Source of the DNA: Stentor roeselii | Taxonomy: Eukaryota > Ciliophora > Heterotrichea > Heterotrichida > Stentoridae | Reading direction: 5' to 3' | Assembly (NCBI GenBank): GCA_006503475.1 | Contig: RSEH01000105.1 | Location: 86,165 to 150,164, forward strand | Length of the DNA: 64,000 nt | In this document: one piece after another, positions 8,476 to 16,599 of the stretch | How the letters are laid out: every line of letters starts with the position of its first letter | How positions within the stretch are numbered: the first letter of the stretch is position 1 | Position numbers and translations under genes: made by a program | The notes under the pieces: generated by a model | Database searches by the model: none | What the model saw: only the letters and a program-made list of their open reading frames with translations | What the model was told of the DNA's origin: nothing

Positions 8476-10429
8476 TTATCTTTATAAGGCTATCGAAGAA
8501 ATTTAAGGGATTTTACTAAAGGGATTTTAGAGGGTTGTAGATGGGTGAATGGGTTTGAAGGATTTCAGATTCTTGTTTTTTTAGATTGGAGTTAGAATTT
8601 TTTATGAGGTGTTGGGGTTTATATGTTAAATTTTAGGATAAGGTTTTAGGTTGATTTGGATTTGGTATGTTTTATAAGTAGAATAGTGAAGTTTTAATAG
8701 CTTATGAATACTCATGGATACTTTATAATCATTTGAGCATGATATAGCTCTTCCTATTATTCTAACAAGAATAATAAAGAACTTTAAATTTACTAATAAT
8801 CGAGTCAAGTTAAATAAAAACTTTTAACCTTGATTTAGAATCTAACATAGATAAATCAACAGAAAAATCAACTTAAATGCTATTAGTAGGGTATTTATTA
8901 ATAATCAAAACCTAATTGCTTTAACCTTAGGAAAAAATATATTAAAAATTTATGAGGCTGTCGTTTGATTTATCAATGCATCTTTTCAGTCATTCAGAAT
9001 ATGTTTTGACTGTAAATTTTCTTGAAATTTTGAGATACAAATGATTAGCCTTTATTTCGCTTAAATACTAAAAATAAACTCTATCCGAATTACCTCCTAA
9101 ATAATTAAGGAAAGCTTCCAGAATTAACAATAAAGTATATTGATCAAAATAGTATATACATCTTGATTCCTTAATTGTAAAAGAGCTTCAATATTTGAGT
9201 ATGATAAGTTTTAAATTAAAAGCTGATAAGGGATAATATTTTCAAAGATCATTGAACAGAATGATATTTCAATCCTTCTTTGGATACTGATCAAGATTAA
9301 TTTAAGACTTTTGAGAATTGAGTATTTTTTATTCAGATTTGATTTTTCCTTGCAGGCTAATGATACTGGTATTTATCACTAAAGATATTTAAGATGCTAG
9401 GCATTAATTAAATAATCTTCAGTCAGTGAATAACTTAAAGTATTTATGTCAATATTTTAAATTAAACTCTCTTTTCACCATAATTTTATCACTTTCAATC
9501 ATAAAGATATTTAAACTATTTTGATGTTTTAAAAACATCCTGACATCTAAGTGTGTCGGAGATGGTTGTGATGTAAAAGTAAAAAAAAAATGATTATCTA
9601 ATAGTCTTCGAACTTAACTTTAAACTTAATTTTTATATTGAGCATGTTTATATTGATTCATGGGGATAGCTATGATAAGTTTCATTTGATAAAAATGCTA
9701 TTGACTCTGGAAAAAAATACATTTTCTTTTAGGTTAGACTTTATTTTTTGTAAAAACACCTCAAAAGTTACTGATTATTCATATTCTTGGAAGTTCTGAA
9801 TAAATGGAATCGATTATATAATGATTATCAAAGATGGATAAAGGTCTATGAGATGAGGCAAGAAAGAAGGAATGACAAATCTCAACGATAAAAATGAGAC
9901 CAATCTAAATATTGAAAAATTTAAGATGAAATTCAATTAAAATATTATTAGAGATGAGACGAAATTAGATGAAATAGATTTGAATTTCATCAAATTATTA
10001 GATTTTATTAGTAAAAGTTAGTTAAATATTGAGATTTCGTGAGTTTAATCATATTTTAAGCATATGTCTTATGGGCTTAGCAGTTATTGTATTTCGAACT
10101 TACAGTTTTTATCGTTTTTCATGCATAAAAGCTGAGCAGATTTATAATAAATTATTTCAATGAGTTCTATGAGATTGAGAGACTTAAAGAATCTTTTTAT
10201 TTTCCAAATCCGTTTCTAATAAAAGAGTTAACCTAAATCAACATCTTAAATCTCCGAATGAAATTCCCAACCTAAAAAAAATCCCTAAATTCCAAAAAAA
10301 CCCTATAAAACCCTTCCAATCCAAAAACTTCCCACAATCCAATCAACTCCACCCTTCCACTTCTCATCTCTAAACTTTCCCTCAACAATATTCAAATCAT
10401 TAATCCAACTCCACCAATCAAACCTATAA
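8476..10429. other. Long AT-rich intergenic region (1.95 kb)
   Basis: No reading frame with gene-like composition and no tRNA- or snoRNA-like element could be supported. The left end (to ~8660) is the A/C-rich (coding strand) 5' flank of eL39. The right end (10240-10429) is a G-poor, A/C-rich flank leading into the F-BAR gene. A 12-bp perfect inverted repeat lies at 9925-9936 / 9980-9991 (GATGAAATTCAA and its complement). Otherwise I see nothing. Confidence 0.5.
9925..9991. repeat. Inverted repeat, 12-bp arms, 43-nt spacer
   Basis: GATGAAATTCAA at 9925-9936 is matched by TTGAATTTCATC at 9980-9991. In AT-rich DNA such arms can arise by chance; no function is implied. Confidence 0.35.
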
Positions 10430-11851
10430 ATGGACTACAAAGACCTTTGGGATAGATTCCTCGACGTGAAAGACTACTGGTCAGAAAACCGTAAACTTTT
10501 AGAAGAATTCTGCAACATTCTTAAAGAAAAGGCAGATCTCGACAAAACCTACGGCAAAGGACTAGAAAAAATCAGTAAAAATTCTTTATTCGACCGATCA
10601 TTCGGAACAAGTTCTCCATTCTTCCAAGGCATGAAGAACTTTTACATGGAAACATCTCAAAACTTCATCTCAACAGCGGACCAGCTTCAAAACGACGTGA
10701 TTCAAAAACTAAAAAAATTGATTTCAAGTCACGACTCTTCGATTCAAGATTTTAAGTCTCAAGGCAAGAAACTTGTGATTGAAAGAGAAAAACTTATTAA
10801 ATCTCATTTGAAGAGTCGTAGCAAGTACTGGAAAATCTGTAAAGAAAATGAAAGTGTTTCTAAGACTAATACCAAAGCGATTCAGATTGAAGAGAATTGT
10901 AATAAGGCTTATATGAGTGCTATTAGTCAGCTCAATAGCTTTAATTCTGTGTTTTTAGAAGGAATTTCTAAGGTTTTAACTCTTTATCAAGAACAAAATA
11001 TTGAAAAGTTGCAGTTTTTGAAGCAGAGCTTGCAACTTATTGTTACTAATGAGGCTGGGATTATTTATTCTATGAGAATGCTGATTGATCATTTGCCTTT
11101 CACTTTAGAAACTTTTAGTCCTGAGACTGATCAGAAAATGTTTATTAGCTCGACTTATACTGGTCGGCAGCTTGAGCTTGAGAGTTTTATTAGCTATTCT
11201 CAGAGTATGACTACGGAGAGTGGAACAAGTGATAATGAACTTTCTAAAATCATTAACAACTGCTGGGAAGGAATAAAACTAACTGAAGAAAGCACAAAAT
11301 ACTACGACTCAGTAATCGGTCAAGACGAGGGCAAAAAGCGTTTTATTCTCCTCCTAAACGACAAAAGAAAAAACGCTCAATTCAAATTACCCTGGTCAAC
11401 TTTTAAAGACCTAGGACATCTTTTCAACCGTGCCTTAAACACATTCTACGAGTTAGAATATCTTTCCTTAGCAAAGCAATGCATAATCCTAAGTCAAACC
11501 TTTTTCACCTTAAACGAGGAAACCGGTGAGAAAGTATTTCTTCAAACTCAAGTGAACAACCACAAGTTATGGCAAAAAGAAGACTACTGGGAGTACATGG
11601 TTGACAACGCAGTAGACTCAGCCCTTGACTCTCTCAACGAATTCGCAGATGGAATAGAAGACGCTGAAAACGACGAGTTAAAAAAAAAGTCAGTGATCGG
11701 TTCAGCGATTATTTCTTACACACACATGATGGCCAGTTTCGGAGTCGACAAGGAAAAAATCATGGTGATCCTGGTGAAGAGCAAGGAAAAGTACCTGCTT
11801 AGTGACTTCGAACTGCCTATCAACGATATTCTTCTTACTTTAAATGAATAG
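10430..11851 (+). CDS. F-BAR domain protein with C-terminal SBF2-like domain
   Basis: 473 residues, no intron. The N-terminus has the F-BAR/FCH pattern: DLWDRFLDVKDYWSENRKLL, then EEFCNILKEKADLDKTYGKG (start of helix 1), a long basic helix with KSHLKSRSKYWKICKENES, and further helices to ~260. F-BAR dimers bend membranes and link them to actin. Residues ~315-400 (FKDLGHLFNRALNTF, LAKQCIILSQTFF, then NHKLWQKEDYWEYMVDNAV) fit the SBF2 pattern known from KIAA0513 and the myotubularin relatives MTMR5/13. The F-BAR call is firm. The SBF2 call rests on recalled motifs (aromatic-rich helices, W..E.YWE). Likely role is endocytosis or membrane remodelling, by inference. Start context ATAAATGG. Confidence 0.85.
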   Translation: MDYKDLWDRFLDVKDYWSENRKLLEEFCNILKEKADLDKTYGKGLEKISKNSLFDRSFGTSSPFFQGMKNFYMETSQNFISTADQLQNDVIQKLKKLISSHDSSIQDFKSQGKKLVIEREKLIKSHLKSRSKYWKICKENESVSKTNTKAIQIEENCNKAYMSAISQLNSFNSVFLEGISKVLTLYQEQNIEKLQFLKQSLQLIVTNEAGIIYSMRMLIDHLPFTLETFSPETDQKMFISSTYTGRQLELESFISYSQSMTTESGTSDNELSKIINNCWEGIKLTEESTKYYDSVIGQDEGKKRFILLLNDKRKNAQFKLPWSTFKDLGHLFNRALNTFYELEYLSLAKQCIILSQTFFTLNEETGEKVFLQTQVNNHKLWQKEDYWEYMVDNAVDSALDSLNEFADGIEDAENDELKKKSVIGSAIISYTHMMASFGVDKEKIMVILVKSKEKYLLSDFELPINDILLTLNE

Positions 11852-11906
11852 TTTTGTTTAAAATGATTATCGAAATGCTTCGAATTTAAATTGTCGATAT
11901 ATTTAA

Positions 11907-12365
11907 ATGTCTAAAACTTCAAGAAGTAGAAACAACTCAAAAATGATTCCTTTTCCTAAACATCTTTTGATTTATCAGAAACCTGTCTCGCCCTTTGTGA
12001 AGACGAAAGAGTCTAAATCGATTTCTAACAACAGGTACTCAAGTGATGGAAAATCTCAACAGCCTGTGGTTAGAAGAGGTAAAACTCTCACTGATGAAAA
12101 CTATGAAGAGGACTTGGCTTGTCTTGTCACTGTTGAAAGGAATTACGTGAAAGAATTACTTAACAGTCCTACGAAGTATCGCTCAAGATCACCTATTCAG
12201 ACTAAGAGAATCAATAATTCAAGTCCTATCAAGGCTCATCATTTTAATAGCAAGTTTGAAAATTTAACAACTTGTGACTTTTTGCTTATGACTACTGCTG
12301 GCAAGGTGAAAAGGAATAAAGTTTCAATCACTCCCAGCCCGTTTTTGAAAAGAAGTCGGGTTTAA
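11907..12365 (+). CDS. Small basic protein of unknown function, 152 aa
   Basis: Not recognised. It is basic, rich in Ser, Thr, Pro, Lys and Arg, with several SP/TP motifs (KPVSPF, SPTKYRSRSP, SSPIKAHH, TPSPF) that look like phosphorylation sites, and is probably largely disordered. No Cys pairs, membrane segments or coiled coils. It lies 55 nt downstream of the F-BAR gene on the same strand. The gene downstream has similar composition, but I see no clear sequence repeat between them. Confidence 0.6.
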   Translation: MSKTSRSRNNSKMIPFPKHLLIYQKPVSPFVKTKESKSISNNRYSSDGKSQQPVVRRGKTLTDENYEEDLACLVTVERNYVKELLNSPTKYRSRSPIQTKRINNSSPIKAHHFNSKFENLTTCDFLLMTTAGKVKRNKVSITPSPFLKRSRV

Positions 12366-12594
12366 ACTGATACTTTTATCTTTTTTTATTTTACATAATT
12401 TAGAGATGTTTTATTGTGGGGAAGTTAATTTGTTTTGTTGATTTTATAGATTTGAGTTTAAGTAAATATTCTTTATATATCAAATCGGCTCTTGATTCTC
12501 TTTAAAAACATTAAAAACCTCAATTTTTTTCTTAAAGATTTGGAAAAACTATTGAAATTAAAGTTCAAGTTCTATTTATTTAGTAAAAATTATT

Positions 12595-13011
12595 ATGGCT
12601 TCAAATGACTTTATTTCTAGATTCAAGAACAAGACTTTTTTAATGGGTAAGCTCGGCTTAATGCCTGTCGCTTTCACCAACGCAATTGATAAATCAGAAG
12701 TGCCTTCATCGAAGATTCATGAAACATCTTTGTCTCCTGAAAAAAGGGGTTCTGAAACTACTCTTGTGTTGAGACCGTTACTTCCGATACAATTAACTAG
12801 AAACGGGTCTCATAAACCGACTATGAAGCAAGGGCTCTCATCGAAATCACCTTTGCCTGTTTCTTATACTAATCGTTCTAAGTCACCTTTTGAAAATGCT
12901 TCTGAATTGATTCTCAAAGGATCGCATTCTAGACTTCCGAGGATTTCGGTTGGGATTGAAAAGTCGCAGGTGAAGGTAATGAAAAAATTAATTACTACTA
13001 TTAATGACTAA
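12595..13011 (+). CDS. Small Ser/Lys-rich protein of unknown function, 138 aa
   Basis: Not recognised. Low-complexity basic protein with SP motifs (SLSPEKRGS, SKSPLPVSYTNRSKSPF); the N-terminus FISRFKNKTFLMGKLGLMPV is mildly amphipathic. The TAA at 13009-13011 lies inside the last codons of the convergent gene, so the two coding regions overlap by 11 nt. Confidence 0.6.
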   Translation: MASNDFISRFKNKTFLMGKLGLMPVAFTNAIDKSEVPSSKIHETSLSPEKRGSETTLVLRPLLPIQLTRNGSHKPTMKQGLSSKSPLPVSYTNRSKSPFENASELILKGSHSRLPRISVGIEKSQVKVMKKLITTIND

Positions 13012-13534
13012 TATCTTTACAAATTAAGTAATCAGAACCATTCAACCTCACTTTTTTCGGACCATGTATCATAACTTTTCCTTTAAACTCAGTGCCACAA
13101 TAGTGAATTAATGTCATCACCCCAAAAAACTCCCTTCCGTTTTTATCCCCTAGATCCACAGTAATCATTTTACACCCCAAAGTCATTTTTGAGTCAGTGA
13201 CAAATCCAGAAATTTTGTCTTTAGCCTCTTTAGCCAAAAACTTAGAAAATTTTGAAGTAAAGAGTCCATTGTTGGAAAAATTAGAAGATTTTCGAGATAC
13301 ATCAGGAGAAATGTTCTCAATTTGAGTTTCAAGAAATTCATAGTTGGTCTTCATAGGAATTTTTATCCTTTTTTCAGGCCGAGATTGAATTTTAAGTGGT
13401 CTTTTATACCCGGAATCACTGATATCATTTGATGGTATGTTTATCTTTGATGATCTTTTAACTTCAATGATAGGGCTTGGGTTTATCACAGTTTTTTTCA
13501 GAGATTCGTAATCGGGTTCTGTGTTCAAAAACAT
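13001..13534 (-). CDS. Protein of unknown function, 177 aa
   Basis: Not recognised. The N-terminal half is polar and basic (KRPLKIQSRPEKRIKIPMK), with the look of a disordered tail or nuclear-localisation stretch. The C-terminal ~80 residues look folded: MTLGCKMITVDLGDKNGREF, then FGVMTLIHYCGTEFKGKVMI, a run of beta-strand-like segments. The start is an ATG at 13534, only 15 nt from the divergent ATG at 13550. The 3' end overlaps the convergent gene by 11 nt. Confidence 0.65.
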   Translation of the reverse strand: MFLNTEPDYESLKKTVINPSPIIEVKRSSKINIPSNDISDSGYKRPLKIQSRPEKRIKIPMKTNYEFLETQIENISPDVSRKSSNFSNNGLFTSKFSKFLAKEAKDKISGFVTDSKMTLGCKMITVDLGDKNGREFFGVMTLIHYCGTEFKGKVMIHGPKKVRLNGSDYLICKDISH

Positions 13535-13549
13535 TTTATTTAATAAAAA

Positions 13550-14125
13550 ATGAACATCTCAATTTTGACTCCAGCCTTTACTTTGAACTCTTCTGATTAC
13601 TCAACAGTCATCTCTCAATGTGCTGAAAACCTTGGAATCGAGTCATCAGAATTCGAATTATTCTCTCTGGTCCCATTAAAAGAAGTTGATTCCAGCAAAT
13701 CAATAGTGATAAAATTGAAAGCAAGTCCCTTTTCGCTTAGTAAAGTCGAAGAACTCCTGCTTCAACGAGACCAGCTTTTCCAACAACTTCAAAAATCAAG
13801 AGACGCTTTAAGCTCGTATTCAGAGAAGCTTCAAGAGAAAAAAGACCCAGTCATTGATGAGAAATCAACCCGGAAAATTGGGAAACTCGAAGAAGACAAC
13901 AAAAAACTCAGACAACTCCTCAAGTAAGACTTATACAGGACCCAACTTGACAACGCTGAAAACTTAAGACTTGCCACGCAAAGAACTGTTGAAAATCTCA
14001 GAGAAGAATTCGATTTACTTGTTAGGGAACTTCTTAATGTCAAGAAAAATAAGGAAAAAGCTGAAGATACGCCGAAGACTGAAAAAAAAGCTCCTGTACC
14101 GAAATTGAAAATTGGAGCTAATTGA
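13550..14125 (+). CDS. Coiled-coil protein, 186 aa, two exons
   Basis: Exon 1 is 13550-13923 and exon 2 is 13939-14125, split by a 15-nt phase-2 intron; unspliced, the frame stops at the TAA inside it. The N-terminal ~60 residues (ISILTPAFTLNSSDYSTVIS...LFSLVPLKEV) look globular and could be a ubiquitin-like or doublecortin-like fold. The rest is a coiled coil (KVEELLLQRDQLFQQLQKSR and onward) ending in a Lys/Pro tail. Family not recognised. The ATG is 15 nt from the divergent gene's ATG. Confidence 0.8.
13924..13938 (+). other. 15-nt intron (phase 2)
   Basis: GTAAGACTTATACAG, A at position 10. Splicing continues the coiled-coil frame to TGA at 14123-14125. The only intron here ending in CAG besides the one at 24969. 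Confidence 0.9.
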
Positions 14126-14718
14126 GGGTTGATAGTTTAATGTGATTAAGGATTTAGATATTGAGGGTGGGGTTTGTGGATGTATTGATTTGAAGTTTTT
14201 TTTTGGAATCGTTTATTGATTGTTATGGGCAGATGGTAGTTTAGAATTTTAGTTATGATGAATTCAAAATTTAATAGCGAGCGAATTTTTATGATGTTAC
14301 TTGATTTTATTGATATAAATGGTGAAAAGTTTAGATATTTTCAGTTTTGATTTAGGAACAAAGAAGTTAAAATAAGTGTATAATGTAGCTTACTTGAATT
14401 GGGTTTTTCATTGATGATGAAAATTTGTCGTCTTACCTAGGTGTTTTAAAATCCCTTTAGTATAAGATGCATCAAAATCATTCAACATTATATTTCTCAT
14501 TCAGGTTAAATACACAATTCTAATAAATAATTATCTTCTCAACCCCTACATACCCATAAAATCTCTACTCAAAAATCATATTCAAATTCCATTCCCCATC
14601 TTCCCCATCATCCAACAAACCCCCACAAAAAACAAAAAATAATCCAACATAAAAAATCCAAAAAAAAATTCCATCATCCTTCTATTCTCCTAACCTAAAA
14701 CAACTCGAATTAAATGAA
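14126..14718. other. Intergenic; G/T-rich 3' flank then A/C-rich 5' flank
   Basis: No gene seen. On the + strand the first ~250 bases are G/T-rich (downstream of the coiled-coil gene), and ~14520-14715 is almost devoid of G and rich in A/C (upstream of Trm9). A minimal frame ATGAAATGTTAA begins at 14714 and overlaps the Trm9 start, a possible regulatory uORF or just noise. Confidence 0.45.
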
Positions 14719-15393
14719 ATGTTAAAAAGAATGTTAAGTCATGGCAGAGCCTTCGAAGAAGAATTCGTTCACAACACTTACGAAAACATCGCAGGTCACT
14801 TTTCCAACACTCGTTACAAGCCATGGCCGAAGGTAGATTCATTCCTAAATTCTCTTCCCCCACATTCCCTAGTCCTAGACATAGGTTGCGGTAATGGAAA
14901 GTATTTACATTCAAATCCCTTAACCCGAATCGGTCTAGACGTGACTCAGAACTTATTAGAAATCTGTTCATCCAGAAATCTCAACGTTTTTCGAGGAAAC
15001 TGTTTAAGCCTTCCAATAAAATCGAATTCCTTCGACGCAGCAATATCAATTGCAGTGATTCACCACATGTCAACAGATGAAAGACGTTTATCAGCTCTTC
15101 AAGAAATGCTGAGGATTCTTCATCTTGGAGGACTGGGACTGGTCTATGTTTGGGCGAAAGAACAAAGTGAAGGAAAGAGAAAATTCGAAGAACAAGACGT
15201 CTTCGTTCCTTGGAAGTCAAATGTTCAGGGCGGTGACACTTTTCAGAGATTTTATCATGTTTTTGTTGAAGGCGAACTTGAAGGACTTGTAAGGCAAGTG
15301 GCAAAAGACGGGTACAAGTTTGATGTAATAGAAAGTTACTTTGACTGCTCAAATTGGTGCGTTGTGCTCAGAAAAGCTAGAATTGATAATTAA
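14719..15393 (+). CDS. TRM9: Trm9/ALKBH8-type tRNA (uracil wobble) methyltransferase
   Basis: A 224-residue class I SAM methyltransferase. FVHNTYENIAGHFSNTRYKP followed by WPKVDSFL (residues 16-43) is the Trm9/ALKBH8 signature (VH..Y..IA.HFS.TR...WP.V..FL). Motif I LVLDIGCGNGKYL is at 51-63, DAAISIAVIHHMST is motif IV and RRLSALQEMLRILHLGGLGLVYVWAKEQ is the post-motif region. Trm9 makes mcm5U at tRNA wobble uridines together with Trm112. There is no AlkB or RRM domain, so it is the yeast-type stand-alone enzyme. The C-terminal FYHVFVEGELEGLV also matches. An alternative start is the ATG at 14731. Its TAA shares an A with the ATG of the next gene (TAATG). Confidence 0.88.
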   Translation: MLKRMLSHGRAFEEEFVHNTYENIAGHFSNTRYKPWPKVDSFLNSLPPHSLVLDIGCGNGKYLHSNPLTRIGLDVTQNLLEICSSRNLNVFRGNCLSLPIKSNSFDAAISIAVIHHMSTDERRLSALQEMLRILHLGGLGLVYVWAKEQSEGKRKFEEQDVFVPWKSNVQGGDTFQRFYHVFVEGELEGLVRQVAKDGYKFDVIESYFDCSNWCVVLRKARIDN

Positions 15394-16598
15394 TGATCGT
15401 TTTTAAGCTTATTCAAGTACTTCCTAAGAAATCTCGCACTTTCGTCGCGGTGATCACGAGTGAAGAGCGGATTCTGGATTTGATTGCTTCTGACAAGAAT
15501 CATCAAGGTACGGAATTAGAAGCTTTTAAAGCTTATCGTGTTTTTTACATTGATGTGTTGACTGGATGTGTTTCATCTGTGTCTTTCTTTTACTCGGATT
15601 TGAATCATGAGTTGAGTACTCTTCCTTTGTACAGAGATTTGCAAGATGATTCACTTGGAACTGAAACTGGACCACTTGCTGAAGACTCGCTTTTTATTCA
15701 AATCACTGTCAATGACAAACTTTGTCCTTTCGGAGAAGAAGATTTAAGGTTTTCTATTGATCATCAGTATAAAGTTGATGAAGAACCTTTAGTTGAGTTT
15801 ACTAGTCGAGACTCGGTTTCTGAAAGGCAAAGCATCATCAATGGACTTGCTAATAATCAACTCAATCACTATAAGAAACTACTGGAATCGGAAAAAAAAC
15901 TTAGGGAAAAGTTTGAAAGCATTAGTGATGAAATTTGTCAGAAGTTGGAAGCTAAGGTACAGAATTTTCATAAGAGGGAAAGAGACTTGCTTAGTGAACT
16001 TGCTTTGTGTAGTCAGCAGATACAGAGTTTAATGGCTGGGAATTCTGAACTGAAGAACCAGGTGAAACAACTCACTCAAGAAAAGCACCAAATATCCGAA
16101 TCAAAAGACCTTTTAAAATCCCAACTAGAAACCTTAAAAAAACTTGACTACGAATCCGAACTTCAGAACTACCGAGACCTTCTCGAGAACATGGAGCAGA
16201 AATGGAAAGATTTTTCCCACAACATCCAAACAAGTCACGAGACCGACCCAATCCACTTCCTAATCCGTGAAAAAGAAGAGACAATCCATTCCCTTCAACA
16301 GCAGCTTCAATCCCTAACCCGTTCACAGCCCGATCAGCAAATCGAAAGCGAACTTCGCCGTCGTAATCTATCCTTCCAAAAAGAAAAAGACCAAGTCTAC
16401 ACAATCGAAGGTTCTAAAGTCGTAGTCCTTCCAGACGTTAAATTTCTTTCAATAAGAACTCTAGGCTGTTTGAAATCACTTGAGGACTTTTTGTCATCTC
16501 CTCCTTCGAAACGTTCGAACTCTTCTTTTCGTTCAGATTCAAAAAAACTGTCAAGGGCTCCAGTCCTGACTTCAAAGAGTCCAGTTAAATATACTTAA
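15393..16598 (+). CDS. Coiled-coil protein, 401 aa
   Basis: Not recognised. The N-terminal ~150 residues look folded (mixed alpha/beta, e.g. RTFVAVITSEERILDLIASD and YRVFYIDVLTGCVSSVSFFY). From ~155 to 330 it is a continuous coiled coil, followed by a Ser/Lys-rich basic tail (PPSKRSNSSFRSDSKKLSRA). The ATG overlaps the preceding stop by 1 nt, and its own TAA is separated by 1 nt from the next ATG. Both neighbours on the strand are close enough that a shared transcript should be considered. The base composition flips near 16070 from G-rich to C-rich on the coding strand within the gene. Confidence 0.8.
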   Translation: MIVFKLIQVLPKKSRTFVAVITSEERILDLIASDKNHQGTELEAFKAYRVFYIDVLTGCVSSVSFFYSDLNHELSTLPLYRDLQDDSLGTETGPLAEDSLFIQITVNDKLCPFGEEDLRFSIDHQYKVDEEPLVEFTSRDSVSERQSIINGLANNQLNHYKKLLESEKKLREKFESISDEICQKLEAKVQNFHKRERDLLSELALCSQQIQSLMAGNSELKNQVKQLTQEKHQISESKDLLKSQLETLKKLDYESELQNYRDLLENMEQKWKDFSHNIQTSHETDPIHFLIREKEETIHSLQQQLQSLTRSQPDQQIESELRRRNLSFQKEKDQVYTIEGSKVVVLPDVKFLSIRTLGCLKSLEDFLSSPPSKRSNSSFRSDSKKLSRAPVLTSKSPVKYT

Positions 16599-16599
16599 T

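Noticed and set aside
9520-9600. Possible C/D-box snoRNA near CCTGACATCTAAG...TGATGT
   Set aside because: C and D boxes are not both present with a terminal stem; unsupported.
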